Positions 34,627 through 44,673 of a stretch of 64,000 nt of DNA are shown piece after piece. The DNA lies in contig CALAYL010000056.1 of assembly GCA_937894725.1 (NCBI GenBank), forward strand, positions 45,198 to 109,197, given 5' to 3'. A program made the translations under genes and the position numbers. The stretch is from an uncultured Bacteroidota bacterium (lineage in GTDB: Bacteria > Bacteroidota > Bacteroidia > Chitinophagales > LD1). The notes beneath the pieces were generated by a model. It was not told the origin of the DNA. It made no database searches and saw only the letters and a list, made by a program, of their open reading frames with translations. Each line of letters opens with the position of its first letter. The stretch's first letter is position 1.

Positions 34627-34642
34627 AAAAAAATTTAAAAAA

Positions 34643-36832
34643 TTATTTCAATTTCAAAATCTTGAACTCCGTTCTACGGTTTGCTTGATGTTGTTCTTCA
34701 GTACAAGTTGATTTTTGAGCACCTTCGCAAGCACAATCATTAGTCAATCTACGCTCACCGTATCCAGCAGCAATCATACGCACACCAGAAACACCATGAG
34801 ATATTAACCAATTTACACAAGATTGAGCACGCTTAGCAGAAAGGTCATCGTTATACTTCATCGATGCTCTACAATCTGTATGAGAACTTAGCTCAATCTC
34901 CATATTAGGGAATCGATTCATCAATGAAAGTAATTTACTCAATTCCTCTTCAGCATCAGGTCTAATGTTCCATTTGTTCAAGTCATAGTAGATGTTCTCC
35001 AACTTGATTACCATTCCTTCCTCCAAATAAGTAAGCTCTAAATTTTCAAGTAAGCTAGCAGGAGCTGTTTTTCCCACAGTAGTAAGATCTTTACAAGGTG
35101 AATCATAACCACCAGTTGACTTCGCAGATTCTTTTGTAGCACACACAGTATAGTTTGCATTTTCCTCTAAAGCAAATCCGCATTTACAATCGTCAGCAAT
35201 TACACATGTTTGCTTTGCACCTGTAGATTTATTTGTCAAAGTTACTAAAGAACCTATAGCCGTTCCTTTTCCTTTCTCTGTAACACAAACACTCAAATCA
35301 ATAGCGCCTACTTTTTGTAAAGGAATCTGCACAACTGTATTCGCATTTTTAGTAGCCACAGATACAAATCCAGCTTGATAGTCTGCCTTAGTAGCAGTTA
35401 CTTTGTAGTTTTTATTTGGCAATACACCAAAACAGAAGTCACCTTTAGCACCAGCATTCTTAGTACCTATAACTTTGTCTCCTTCATAAAGTTTAATTTC
35501 AGATCCAGGCAACAAATCTTTGGTTCTAGCATCTACTACAGTACCACAAAGACTAATACCTACTTTCTTGAATTTGTAGATATCATCACTTCCTTGCCCA
35601 CCTGCTCTATTAGATGAGAAATATCCATTTTCATTTTTAGTATCAATTATATATGCAAAATCATCAAAGTTTGAGTTGATGGGTGCACCTACATTTTGTA
35701 CATTCCCCCATTCTCCACCAGCATAAACAGCGCTATATACATCCAACCCACCCAAACCTACTTTTGCGTCTGATGAATAATACAATGTGCCATCCTCAGC
35801 TACAAAAGGAAACATTTCTCTTCCTGGAGTATTCACTTTTTTACCTAAGTTGATTGGTGGCCCCCAGCTAACGCCATCCTTATAAGAAACATAAACATCT
35901 GTTTCACCATATCCTCCTGGCATGTCAGAGATAAAGAACAATCTTTTTCCATCAGCTGACAATGCAGGATGTCCTATTGAATATTCATTGCTATTGAAAG
36001 GTAGTGGCGTAATATTTACCCATTTTCCCTTAGCTTCATCAAGTGTAGCGTAAAATATTTTCAATTTTACAATCTTTTCTTTGCTCTTACCTACTTTAGA
36101 TTTTACATAGTTACTTCTTGTAAAATACATTTCTTTACCATCTTTGGTAAATGTAGCAGGTCCCTCATGATATTTACGATTAGGTTGAGTTCCTTTTATT
36201 GCCTTTGATTCAAAAAGATTTCCATTTTGATCGCCTTCGACTGTGTACATATCAAAAAAACGATTTTTAGTCCAATCATCTGTACGAATCACGGATGCGT
36301 CACTTCCTTTATTAGAGCTATAGGCAATGCCTTCTTTGTAAAAAGTTGCTCCCATATCAGACTTAGCACTATTAAGCGGCAAATTTGTAATCGTATAAAC
36401 TTTGTTGTCTTGAGCTAGTGCGTTCACTTTATCAAGATTATTCGCAAGTTCCATACCTCTCAAATCTGAAGGTGCGTTTGCTGCAAAAAGATTAAACTGC
36501 TCGGCAGCTTCTTTGTATTTAGCATTAGCTCTCAACTCTTGAGCATAATAGTAATGGTTAATGTTAGGTGCATTGGGGATCTTTACGATTTCTGCATAAG
36601 CTGCTTCAGCATTTACATGGTCTTCTGCAAGCACATAAGCTCTAGCCATTTTCTGACGAGACTCAATGTCTGTTGGGTTCTTTTTTACAGCGCTAGCATA
36701 AGACTCTGCTGCTTCTGCAAAAGTAAATTTCTTTAATTGTCGATCGCCACGTTTGATAGACGCATTCTGTGCACTCAAGCTGATAGTAGCCAGAATTAGA
36801 AAGGCAGAGAGTAAACTATTTATCTTCATCAC
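34643..36832 (-). CDS. PorE-like OmpA protein with TPR and PD40 repeats
   Basis: The 729-residue protein has a signal peptide, TPR-like helices (about 25-140), PD40/WD40-like beta-propeller repeats (about 150-430, for example GHPALSADGKRLFFISDMPGG and SSNRAGGQGSDDIYKF), a carboxypeptidase-like beta-sandwich (CGTVVDARTKDLLPGSEI) and a C-terminal OmpA domain (ELSSHTDCRASMKYN, HQANRRTEFKI) that binds peptidoglycan through conserved Asp and Arg. This is the architecture of PorE of the type IX secretion system. It is the last gene of an operon with a type B adhesin and a PorP/SprF protein, so it probably anchors that outer-membrane assembly to the wall. Confidence 0.88.
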   Translation of the reverse strand: MMKINSLLSAFLILATISLSAQNASIKRGDRQLKKFTFAEAAESYASAVKKNPTDIESRQKMARAYVLAEDHVNAEAAYAEIVKIPNAPNINHYYYAQELRANAKYKEAAEQFNLFAANAPSDLRGMELANNLDKVNALAQDNKVYTITNLPLNSAKSDMGATFYKEGIAYSSNKGSDASVIRTDDWTKNRFFDMYTVEGDQNGNLFESKAIKGTQPNRKYHEGPATFTKDGKEMYFTRSNYVKSKVGKSKEKIVKLKIFYATLDEAKGKWVNITPLPFNSNEYSIGHPALSADGKRLFFISDMPGGYGETDVYVSYKDGVSWGPPINLGKKVNTPGREMFPFVAEDGTLYYSSDAKVGLGGLDVYSAVYAGGEWGNVQNVGAPINSNFDDFAYIIDTKNENGYFSSNRAGGQGSDDIYKFKKVGISLCGTVVDARTKDLLPGSEIKLYEGDKVIGTKNAGAKGDFCFGVLPNKNYKVTATKADYQAGFVSVATKNANTVVQIPLQKVGAIDLSVCVTEKGKGTAIGSLVTLTNKSTGAKQTCVIADDCKCGFALEENANYTVCATKESAKSTGGYDSPCKDLTTVGKTAPASLLENLELTYLEEGMVIKLENIYYDLNKWNIRPDAEEELSKLLSLMNRFPNMEIELSSHTDCRASMKYNDDLSAKRAQSCVNWLISHGVSGVRMIAAGYGERRLTNDCACEGAQKSTCTEEQHQANRRTEFKILKLK

Positions 36833-36854
36833 TAAGTTTTAAGAGTTTGGTTGA

Positions 36855-37805
36855 TTAGAAATAACGAACGTAACGAGGGTTAACAATTTTCTTTTTATCA
36901 AAATCAAAATCGTATCCAAGCATCACTTCATGAGAGCCTGTAGTAAATTTAGATATTGGGCTAACAGTAAGGTCGTAAGCATAACCTACGCGCAATTGCG
37001 GTAGTACATTAAATGCCGCCATAAATCCGTATGAGTCAGATAAACGATAGCTAGCACCTAACCATATACGATCTATAAAGATAAAATTAGCATTGAAGTC
37101 GAAGTCAATCGGTGCATACTTAGGTACATATTTCATTAAGATAGATGGTGCAAATTTCACCTTTTTTCCTAAACTAAATACATATCCTGCAGTAGCATAC
37201 AAGTGATAATACTGATGAGCATCGTTAATACCCGTTTGGAAAACTTTGTTCTTAGATTGAAGTGAGTTTGCCAATAGGTTAGGAACAGAAACACCTACAA
37301 AAAACTTCTCACTATAAGCGTAAATACCAAATCCAACATTTGGAAGCCATAAAGATGCGTTGTCCGCAAAATTAGGATCAGTACCTGCACCACCATTCGT
37401 GTTTACTTCGCTCAATCTAGAACGATAGTTAGTAAAACCAGCAGATACACCAAATGAAAGCTTTACTTTTTTAGCCTTTCCTAATGGAATTCTGTAAGCA
37501 AAATTTCCCTCTAGTTTATTGCTTTGCGTGACCCCTATTCGATCATTCGTGAAAGTAAGTCCAAGAGCAATGTTATTATTCTTCAATGGCGAATGAATAG
37601 AAAACGAACCTGTACGTGGCGCACCTGGCACGTTCAACCATTGCCATCTGTAGATAGCCACTGCAGATAATGCATCGCGGCTACCAGCACAAGCTGGATT
37701 AAATATCAAATTATTGAATCGATACATAGTGTATTGGATGTCCTGCTGTGCAGTCACAATGCCAGACACCAAAAGGGTTGTAGCTAATAGATATTTTTTT
37801 AACAT
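36855..37805 (-). CDS. PorP/SprF family T9SS outer membrane protein
   Basis: The 316-residue protein has a signal peptide (MLKKYLLATTLLVSGIVTAQ) and begins the mature part with DIQYTMYRFNNLIFNPACAG, the strong signature of the PorP/SprF family. The remainder is a beta-barrel (GLTFTNDRIG, LGASYRLSDSYGFMAAFNVL, VMLGYDFD). SprF is needed for surface delivery of the SprB adhesin in gliding Flavobacterium; type B cargo proteins usually have such a partner gene next to them. Here it directly follows the type B adhesin gene, so it is probably its dedicated partner. Confidence 0.93.
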   Translation of the reverse strand: MLKKYLLATTLLVSGIVTAQQDIQYTMYRFNNLIFNPACAGSRDALSAVAIYRWQWLNVPGAPRTGSFSIHSPLKNNNIALGLTFTNDRIGVTQSNKLEGNFAYRIPLGKAKKVKLSFGVSAGFTNYRSRLSEVNTNGGAGTDPNFADNASLWLPNVGFGIYAYSEKFFVGVSVPNLLANSLQSKNKVFQTGINDAHQYYHLYATAGYVFSLGKKVKFAPSILMKYVPKYAPIDFDFNANFIFIDRIWLGASYRLSDSYGFMAAFNVLPQLRVGYAYDLTVSPISKFTTGSHEVMLGYDFDFDKKKIVNPRYVRYF

Positions 37806-37823
37806 CAGTTTTATAGTTTAAAA

Positions 37824-40505
37824 TTATCGATTTATGATTATATATCCCATACGGTCTTTGTTCACTCCATCATTAAATTTGAAGATGTAGTAATAAGTGC
37901 CATCAGGAAGTGGCTGGCCATTTCTACGGTAGTTACCCGAAAAATTATTTTTGTAACCATCTGCATCATTTCTCCAAACTTCATCACCCCATCTATTGAA
38001 TACAAGCAACTGTGAAGCTGGATACTCATTTGCAGACTTAATTTCAAATACATCATTGATATTATCTCCACTTGGAGAGAAACCTTCTGGAATAAAGAAG
38101 TTTGGCTTAGGAATAATGGTGATGTAAACTATGGCATTGCTACACTGCTTAGGTGAATCTACTGTGCAAAGTGTATAACAGAATGAATCCATTCCATTTC
38201 CAATTGTATTTGTTGAAATAGGGTCGTATGGATAGTCATCGTTTGGAGTATAAACAAACTTGCCGTCTTTTATTTCTACCTTACCATTCTTAGGTTGCTC
38301 ACAGATTGAAAGCTCCTCACCTGCAAATCTGGTATCATTTATTTTTACATCAAAGTTCCCTTCTTGCTCTTGCTCCAAGGTATAGAAGTCATTTCTAGCT
38401 TTGATAGGCACTGTAACTATTACTATTGCCGTATCACAACGTCCAGTTTGGTCGCAAATTACGTAGGTAAAGGTATCTACACCAGTGAAAGACGGATTTG
38501 CATTATAGCACAATACAGAGTCACTATTTTGAGTGACTGTGCCACCTTGTGTACTAGATGCAGTGAACGTAGAGATACTTAGTGTATCACCTTTGTCAAC
38601 ATCATAGTCATTTGAAAGTACGTTTATTGGCTGGCAATTAGCTGGCCAAGTATAGGCAACTACATCATCAACAGCCACCGGCTTGTCAGCGCGGGGAGTC
38701 ACCGTAATGATAACATATACAGAATCGCACAATGGATACTCATCACATACCAAAACCCATACACCCTCTTCACCTGTATAATCGTGTGGTGGAGTTATTT
38801 TCAAACATGGATTTGGTGAAAGCCCCATAGGTAAGGATACAATCGTATCGATACTTGTTCGAGGAGAAGTAGTTACCCAGTCTCCATCTGCATCTATAAA
38901 TCCAATACAAAGCGTTCCTGTGGAATCTTCAAGTATAGTAATTCTAAGCGTGTCAGTAGGTTTACCTGATCCATCAACAACGATTGGAGGATTAGCACAT
39001 TGATTTACATTGATAAAAACACGAGCTTGGTCATATAGTCGAGGCATGCCATTGTCACCTGCTACATACACAAAGGTATCTTTTCCAAAATAATTTAAGT
39101 TTGGTATGTACATAAGGGTTACTGAATCTACTTTTACAACAGTACCATGTTTTGGATTACCCACTATGCTGTTTGAGTTTGTATCACTCAAGGTCACATA
39201 ACTTCCTTCTAAATCGAAGTCATTATCAATCACTTTAATCCATACAGTATCATTTCTACAAACTGAAGCCCCATCTTCATTGATAGTTGGCTTAATACCG
39301 TTTGCTACATTTTTAGTAATCACAATAGATACTCTAGCAGTGTCACAAAAACAGTCGTTGCACAAAGAATAAAATAAAACGTCTGTTGAATCTGTTCTAT
39401 TTACTGTATCTGTAATACTATAAACCAATTTATTGTCAACTATAGTTGCTGTTCCATAATTAGGACCAGAAACGATAGTGGCTACAAGTGGACCGCCACC
39501 TACAGGATCTTTATCGTTCGTGATGATATTGTAAACGCCTGTATATCCAGTAGCATAACCAGCATATACTAAATCTACGATCGCATCAGGAGCGGTGCAT
39601 GGAGCTTGTGCTACATTCAATATCAAAGCAGCTGTATCACATCCGCAGTCAGTACATACCTTATATAGAACAGTATCTAACCCAAAGAAAGAATTTGAAG
39701 AACGATACGTAATTACACCACCTACTATAGATACACTGCCATTTGTAGGTGCTTTTACTATCGAAGAAGATACTGCACCAAATACTAAGTTAGAATCGTT
39801 TGTCAAAACATTTACAAAAGATGTATCTCCTTGCACTAGAGCCAATAGATCGTTATTTGCTATAGGCAAAGTACATTCGATCAAATCAAGATACACTACG
39901 CTGGTATCGCAGTTTCCACAATAGTTACATACACTATAGCTAAATGTGTCTTGCCCCACAGTACCATTTCCTGTAAAAAGGACATTTAGCCCAGATACAG
40001 TAGTTGTACCATTTTTAGGAGCAACTACTATAGATACAGTAGGAGGAGTGACTCCACTAGCAAAAACATCATTTGCTGTTACTGAAAGTGATGTGTTTGC
40101 AATGTTAGCATAGGTAGTGATGTTATCATCTACCGCATTAGGTGTAGGACAAAGCACTTGAATATAGGCATTGCAAGTACGCGAATTGCCGCAAGTGTCC
40201 TTCACAAAATAGCGGACAAATGAAGTGCCGACTACACTACCTGCAGTGTAGCTCATACAAGTGTCATTAATAAAATGCCCTATACCATACACGCCTTGCT
40301 GTGTGATATAGGTAGTGTCAAATGCTGGTCTGATAGTTGAACCATCGGAAAGCACTACGCCTTTACCTTCGCCCATACAAAAAGTAGCGGTTTGATTTAC
40401 ATACAATGTATCGAACCAAGGCTTACAAAACAAAGAATCGCAGCCTTGTGAAAAGGTATTGTTTGCAATAAAGAAAAGAGAAACAATGAATAAAAACTTC
40501 TTCAT
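37824..40505 (-). CDS. Large T9SS surface protein with tandem Ig/cadherin-like repeats and type B sorting domain
   Basis: The 893-residue protein has a signal peptide (to TFSQ, about 19) and about seven related modules of 90-100 residues, each with AxDD or ND-rich starts, a phrase such as APKNGT or APTNGSVS, and an ending like FSYSVCNYCGNCDT or FTYVICDQTGRCDTA. This is the Big_9/VCBS/cadherin-like repeat type, rich in Asp and paired Cys, and probably calcium-stabilised. The last 90 residues (FIPEGFSPSGDNINDVF, LLVFNRWGDEVW, GTYYYIFKF) are the gliding-associated type B C-terminal domain. It would be an adhesin exported by the type IX system with the downstream PorP/SprF partner. Confidence 0.9.
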   Translation of the reverse strand: MKKFLFIVSLFFIANNTFSQGCDSLFCKPWFDTLYVNQTATFCMGEGKGVVLSDGSTIRPAFDTTYITQQGVYGIGHFINDTCMSYTAGSVVGTSFVRYFVKDTCGNSRTCNAYIQVLCPTPNAVDDNITTYANIANTSLSVTANDVFASGVTPPTVSIVVAPKNGTTTVSGLNVLFTGNGTVGQDTFSYSVCNYCGNCDTSVVYLDLIECTLPIANNDLLALVQGDTSFVNVLTNDSNLVFGAVSSSIVKAPTNGSVSIVGGVITYRSSNSFFGLDTVLYKVCTDCGCDTAALILNVAQAPCTAPDAIVDLVYAGYATGYTGVYNIITNDKDPVGGGPLVATIVSGPNYGTATIVDNKLVYSITDTVNRTDSTDVLFYSLCNDCFCDTARVSIVITKNVANGIKPTINEDGASVCRNDTVWIKVIDNDFDLEGSYVTLSDTNSNSIVGNPKHGTVVKVDSVTLMYIPNLNYFGKDTFVYVAGDNGMPRLYDQARVFINVNQCANPPIVVDGSGKPTDTLRITILEDSTGTLCIGFIDADGDWVTTSPRTSIDTIVSLPMGLSPNPCLKITPPHDYTGEEGVWVLVCDEYPLCDSVYVIITVTPRADKPVAVDDVVAYTWPANCQPINVLSNDYDVDKGDTLSISTFTASSTQGGTVTQNSDSVLCYNANPSFTGVDTFTYVICDQTGRCDTAIVIVTVPIKARNDFYTLEQEQEGNFDVKINDTRFAGEELSICEQPKNGKVEIKDGKFVYTPNDDYPYDPISTNTIGNGMDSFCYTLCTVDSPKQCSNAIVYITIIPKPNFFIPEGFSPSGDNINDVFEIKSANEYPASQLLVFNRWGDEVWRNDADGYKNNFSGNYRRNGQPLPDGTYYYIFKFNDGVNKDRMGYIIINR

Positions 40506-40571
40506 GTAGAATATTTTATGTCTAATTTAATCAGCGCAAAAGTATCTATAAATATTAAAAAACAAAAAAAA

Positions 40572-41387
40572 TCAATACATTTCTTCTTTATTCGGAAAAC
40601 TAATTGTTTTTACATCAGTTACATAAGTAGCGACTGCATCATGCATCAAATCGGACAATTCAGCATATCTTCGTACAAATCTTGGTCTAAACTCCTTATT
40701 TATACCAAGCATATCATGTACTACTAAAACTTGGCCATCTACTTCATGTCCAGCACCTATACCTATCACAGGCACTGTTACCGATTTAGCCACTTTGGCG
40801 GCAAGAGCTGCGGGTATTTTTTCTAATACGAATGAAAAGCAGCCTATTTTATCTAATAACATCGCATCTTCTTGCAATTTTTGTGCTTCTGCCTCTTCTT
40901 TTGCCCTTACCGTATAAGTCCCAAACTTATAAATTGATTGAGGGGTAAGTCCTAAATGCCCCATTACTGGTATGCCTGCCGTGAGGATTCGCTCTATAGA
41001 CTCGCGAATCTCTCCTCCCCCTTCCATCTTGACGGCATGCGCTCCAGATTCTTTCATTATTCTAATAGCCGACTCCAACGCCAACTTTGAATTGCCTTGA
41101 TAAGTGCCAAAGGGCAAATCGACTACAACTAAAGCTCTACTCACAGCACGCACCACAGACGAAGCATGATAAATCATTTCGTTCAATGTAATGGGAAGTG
41201 TTGTTTCATGTCCTGCCATCACATTTGAGGCCGAATCGCCTACCAATATAATGTCTATACCTGCAGCATCTACTATTTTTGCCATAGAGTAATCATAAGC
41301 AGTGAGCATAGCTATCTTTTCACCTTGCTCCTTAAACTCTTGCAAAGTGTGGGTCGTAATTCTTTTTACCTCTTTTTGTATTGACAT
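40572..41387 (-). CDS. panB: 3-methyl-2-oxobutanoate hydroxymethyltransferase
   Basis: The 271-residue protein catalyses the first step of pantothenate synthesis, adding a hydroxymethyl group from methylene-tetrahydrofolate. It has KIAMLTAYDYSMAKIVD, ILVGDSASNVMAGHETTLPI (with metal-binding Asp), AVKMEGGGE, MGHLGLTPQS and IGIGAGHEVDGQVLVVHDMLG. Length and motifs match PanB. It stands alone and is divergent from dnaK. Confidence 0.97.
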   Translation of the reverse strand: MSIQKEVKRITTHTLQEFKEQGEKIAMLTAYDYSMAKIVDAAGIDIILVGDSASNVMAGHETTLPITLNEMIYHASSVVRAVSRALVVVDLPFGTYQGNSKLALESAIRIMKESGAHAVKMEGGGEIRESIERILTAGIPVMGHLGLTPQSIYKFGTYTVRAKEEAEAQKLQEDAMLLDKIGCFSFVLEKIPAALAAKVAKSVTVPVIGIGAGHEVDGQVLVVHDMLGINKEFRPRFVRRYAELSDLMHDAVATYVTDVKTISFPNKEEMY

Positions 41388-41553
41388 GGCTTTTTGATTT
41401 TGGCTCTAAAAGTATTTTTCTTTTTTAGGAAACAGGAAACTTTGACAATGATTTTTTATCAAAATCTGACTAAAAGTAATAAAACATGACAACTCGACAC
41501 TATTTATTGGCATGGCATAGTGATTGTAAGTAGTATAGAAAAATAATAACAAC

Positions 41554-43464
41554 ATGGGAAAAATAATAGGAATAGACCTAGGCACCACGAATAGCTGTGT
41601 GTCTGTAATGGAAGGAAAAGATCCAGTAGTGATAGCTAATGACGAAGGACGTAGAACGACTCCTTCTATCATCGGTTTTTTATCAAATGGAGAAAGAAAA
41701 GTAGGCGACCCTGCAAAACGTCAGGCAATCACCAACCCTACGAAGACGATACAATCAATCAAGCGATTTATGGGAGCTAAATTCAGCGAAAGCGCTGGTG
41801 AAATTGCAAAAATGCCTTACAAAATCGTAAAAGGAGATAACGACACTGTACGTGTAGATATCGATGGTAGAATGTATTCTGCTCAAGAGATCTCTGCTAT
41901 GATTTTGCAAAAAATGAAGAAAACTGCGGAAGACTATCTTGGTCAAACTATCACTGAGGCGGTTATTACCGTTCCAGCGTATTTCAATGACGCTCAACGG
42001 CAAGCTACGAAAGAAGCTGGTGAGATAGCTGGTCTTACTGTAAAGAGAATTTTGAATGAGCCTACTGCCGCAGCATTGGCATATGGACTAGACAAAAGAG
42101 GACAAGACCTCAAAGTAGCAGTTTATGACCTCGGTGGTGGTACATTTGATATCTCGATTCTCGAGATGGGCGATGGTGTATTTGAAGTAAAATCAACAAA
42201 TGGTGATACACACTTAGGTGGCGATGATTTTGACAATGAAATCATCCAATGGTTGGCTAACGATTTTCTGACTGAAGAAAGAATCGACCTACGCAAAGAC
42301 CCTATGGCTCTACAACGTTTGAAAGAAGCTGCTGAGAAAGCAAAAATCGAACTCTCTTCTTCACAAGATACAGAAATCAACTTGCCTTATATTACTGCTG
42401 TGGATGGAGTGCCAAAACACTTGGTAAAAAAATTAAGCCGTGCTAAGTTTGACCAACTTTGCGATGCACTTGTAGAGCGTACACTTGAGCCTTGCCGTCA
42501 AGCATTGAAAGATGCAAACTACGGTATCAACGATATCGATGACGTACTTCTTGTAGGAGGTTCTACTCGAATCCCACGTATTCAAGAAGCCGTAGAGAAG
42601 TTTTTTGGTAAAAAACCAAACAAGGGAGTAAATCCTGACGAAGTAGTAGCCTTAGGTGCAGCCATACAAGGAGGTATTTTGAGTGGCGATGTAAAAGATG
42701 ATATCGTACTCGTAGATGTTACTCCACTTTCACTTGGTATCGAAACTATGGGTGGAGTAATGACAAAACTTATCGAATCTAACGCCACCATACCAACTAA
42801 AAAATCGCAAGTATTTACGACCGCACAAGACAATCAACCTTCGGTAGAAATACATGTACTACAAGGAGAGAGAGCTATGGCTAAAGACAACAAAACCATA
42901 GGTCGATTCCACCTCAATGATATTCCACCTGCACAACGTGGAGTGCCACAAATTGAAGTTACTTTTGATATAGATTCAAATGGTATCATTCATGTGTCGG
43001 CAAAAGACAAAGGAACTGGCAAGGAGCAAAACATTCGTATCGAAGCATCTTCTGGCTTGAGCAAAGAAGATATAGAGCGTATGAAAAACGAAGCTAAAGC
43101 AAACGAAGATGCCGACAAAGCTACACGTGAGCGTGTTGAAAAACTAAACATGGCTGACAATTTGGTTTTCCAAACTGAAAAGCAATTGTCTGAGTATGCT
43201 GATAAAATACCTGCTGATAAAAAAGCAGCTATCGAAACAGCACTCAAAGAGCTAAAAGATGCACGTGCTGGAGAAGATTTGAATACTGTAGAAAAAGCAC
43301 TCGAAAACCTCAACAAAGTATGGGGTGAAGCTTCGCAAGACATATACAACTCGTCTCAACAACCAGGAGAAGGAAGTCCTACTGGAGATCCCACTGCGGG
43401 AGGCAATCCTACAGAAGAGCCAGTATCTGATGTTGAATACGAAGAAGTAAAAGACGAAAAATAA
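41554..43464 (+). CDS. dnaK: Chaperone DnaK (Hsp70)
   Basis: The 636-residue protein has the Hsp70 ATPase domain (GKIIGIDLGTTNSCVSVMEG, VAVYDLGGGTFDISILE, DDVLLVGGSTRIPRIQEAV), the linker VLVDVTPLSLGIE, the substrate-binding domain and the helical lid ending in a variable G/P-rich tail and YEEVKDEK. It folds proteins with DnaJ and GrpE, whose genes are not in the window. A strong terminator follows. I see no CIRCE-like inverted repeat upstream. Confidence 0.98.
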   Translation: MGKIIGIDLGTTNSCVSVMEGKDPVVIANDEGRRTTPSIIGFLSNGERKVGDPAKRQAITNPTKTIQSIKRFMGAKFSESAGEIAKMPYKIVKGDNDTVRVDIDGRMYSAQEISAMILQKMKKTAEDYLGQTITEAVITVPAYFNDAQRQATKEAGEIAGLTVKRILNEPTAAALAYGLDKRGQDLKVAVYDLGGGTFDISILEMGDGVFEVKSTNGDTHLGGDDFDNEIIQWLANDFLTEERIDLRKDPMALQRLKEAAEKAKIELSSSQDTEINLPYITAVDGVPKHLVKKLSRAKFDQLCDALVERTLEPCRQALKDANYGINDIDDVLLVGGSTRIPRIQEAVEKFFGKKPNKGVNPDEVVALGAAIQGGILSGDVKDDIVLVDVTPLSLGIETMGGVMTKLIESNATIPTKKSQVFTTAQDNQPSVEIHVLQGERAMAKDNKTIGRFHLNDIPPAQRGVPQIEVTFDIDSNGIIHVSAKDKGTGKEQNIRIEASSGLSKEDIERMKNEAKANEDADKATRERVEKLNMADNLVFQTEKQLSEYADKIPADKKAAIETALKELKDARAGEDLNTVEKALENLNKVWGEASQDIYNSSQQPGEGSPTGDPTAGGNPTEEPVSDVEYEEVKDEK

Positions 43465-43506
43465 TTTCAGCTCGCTTTTGTTGCCGTGTGAAAGCACAGC
43501 AATATT

Positions 43507-43538
43507 TCCCCCCTTCGAAAGTTGGGGGGATTTTTTTT
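43507..43538 (+). terminator. Terminator of dnaK
   Basis: TCCCCCC (43507-43513) pairs with GGGGGGA (43524-43530), followed by eight T. It lies within the upstream extension of the next open frame, which argues that the next gene starts later, at 43617. Confidence 0.92.
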
Positions 43539-43616
43539 AAGGAATTTTATAAAATTAAAAAAAAACGGTATATTCAACCTATCTTTTATGATTTCAATCA
43601 CATAAATAATAAACAC

Positions 43617-43961
43617 ATGACTAATGCGATTACAGAAAGCTCCTTGCTTGATTTGGCACACAAATGGCTTAAAGAAGGCAAAAATTTCGATCAAATTCAG
43701 GAGCAGCTAACCATTATGGGACTTAGTACAGAAGTCATGAATGAAGTAATGAAGCATATCAAAGACGAGCGGTATCAAGCTCAACGTAAAATTGGATTAC
43801 CTTTGATAGCAGTAGGTGTTGCAATGTGTGTAAGTGGCTGTGTCGCCACTATCAGTATTGCAGAACCAGGTGTAGCTTTTCACATTTGCTTATATGGGCT
43901 CACTAGCCTAGGTGCTGTCACCATTATTGGCGGATTAGCATTGATTTTGGGAATAGACTAA
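43617..43961 (+). CDS. Small two-helix membrane protein of unknown function
   Basis: The 114-residue protein starts at 43617, after the dnaK terminator. Its N-terminal half is a soluble helical region (LLDLAHKWLKEGKNFDQIQE then LTIMGLSTEVMNEVMKHIKD), which looks like a short helical domain with amphipathic helices. Two membrane segments follow (LIAVGVAMCVSGCVATISIA and LYGLTSLGAVTIIGGLALIL). I know no named family. It stands alone, convergent with mtgA. Confidence 0.6.
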   Translation: MTNAITESSLLDLAHKWLKEGKNFDQIQEQLTIMGLSTEVMNEVMKHIKDERYQAQRKIGLPLIAVGVAMCVSGCVATISIAEPGVAFHICLYGLTSLGAVTIIGGLALILGID

Positions 43962-43973
43962 AGTAGAATAACT

Positions 43974-44660
43974 CTACTCCCCTATCGGCAAACTTTCAAT
44001 ATTATTCATTTGTCGCATTATCCACCCCTGTCGAGCTCGGATAAAGCCACTTGGTTTAGTTGCACTATATTTTCTTGGATTAGGAAGCGTAGCTGCAATA
44101 AGTGCCGCTTGTGACGAAGACAATCGTTGAGCCGAAGTATTAAAAAATATTTTCGCAGCAGCCTCTGCTCCATACACTCCATTTCCCATTTCTATCACAT
44201 TTAGATAAACCTCAAGTATTCGTTCTTTACTCCAAAAAATCTCAATCAAAAAAGTAAAATACACCTCAAATCCTTTGCGAATCCATGATCGGGCAGGCCA
44301 CAAGAAAACATTTTTAGCCGTTTGTTGTGATATGGTTGACGCCCCTTTTATACGCTTACTTTTTTGATTGTTGCTAAATGCTTTTTTGATTGATGCTAAA
44401 TCAAACCCATGATGCTCAAAAAACTGCTGGTCTTCGCTCGCCACTACTGCCAAGGGCATGGCAGACGATATATTGTCTAATGACACCCATGTTTTAGCCA
44501 CTCGAGGAGATTCGCCAGCAGTTATTTGTTGCACTGTTCGTATCAGCATCAAAGGCGTAAAAAATATTGGAACAAAGCGAAACACAATAACGCTGACAAT
44601 CGAAATGACGAAGAAGTAAATCATCGCCTTTTTCGTAATACGCAATATCTTTTTAAACAC
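43974..44660 (-). CDS. mtgA: Monofunctional peptidoglycan glycosyltransferase
   Basis: The 228-residue protein has one N-terminal membrane helix and a GT51 domain: VASEDQQFFEHHGFD (catalytic Glu), RIKGASTISQQTAKNVFLW, WSKERILEVYLNVIEMGNG and GAEAAAKIFFN. It polymerises lipid II into glycan strands and lacks a transpeptidase domain, as expected of MtgA. It is 13 bases downstream of the Fe-S protein gene, so it is probably read with that pair. Confidence 0.95.
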   Translation of the reverse strand: MFKKILRITKKAMIYFFVISIVSVIVFRFVPIFFTPLMLIRTVQQITAGESPRVAKTWVSLDNISSAMPLAVVASEDQQFFEHHGFDLASIKKAFSNNQKSKRIKGASTISQQTAKNVFLWPARSWIRKGFEVYFTFLIEIFWSKERILEVYLNVIEMGNGVYGAEAAAKIFFNTSAQRLSSSQAALIAATLPNPRKYSATKPSGFIRARQGWIMRQMNNIESLPIGE

Positions 44661-44673
44661 CGATGAGTTTGGG

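Noticed and set aside
34865..34885. Cysteine in the OmpA motif SHTDCRA as a novel variant
   Set aside because: SHTDCRA-type variants are common among Bacteroidota OmpA-domain proteins, and the key Asp and Arg remain.
41388..41553. CIRCE-type heat-shock operator upstream of dnaK
   Set aside because: No TTAGCACTC-N9-GAGTGCTAA-like inverted repeat could be found.
42123..43349. Several long open frames on the minus strand inside dnaK
   Set aside because: They are shadows of dnaK caused by its codon use; the translated sequences are Ser/Phe-rich and not protein-like.
43488..43616. Longer start of the small membrane-protein gene after dnaK
   Set aside because: This stretch contains the dnaK terminator (43507-43538) and is not protein-like; the ATG at 43617 is better.
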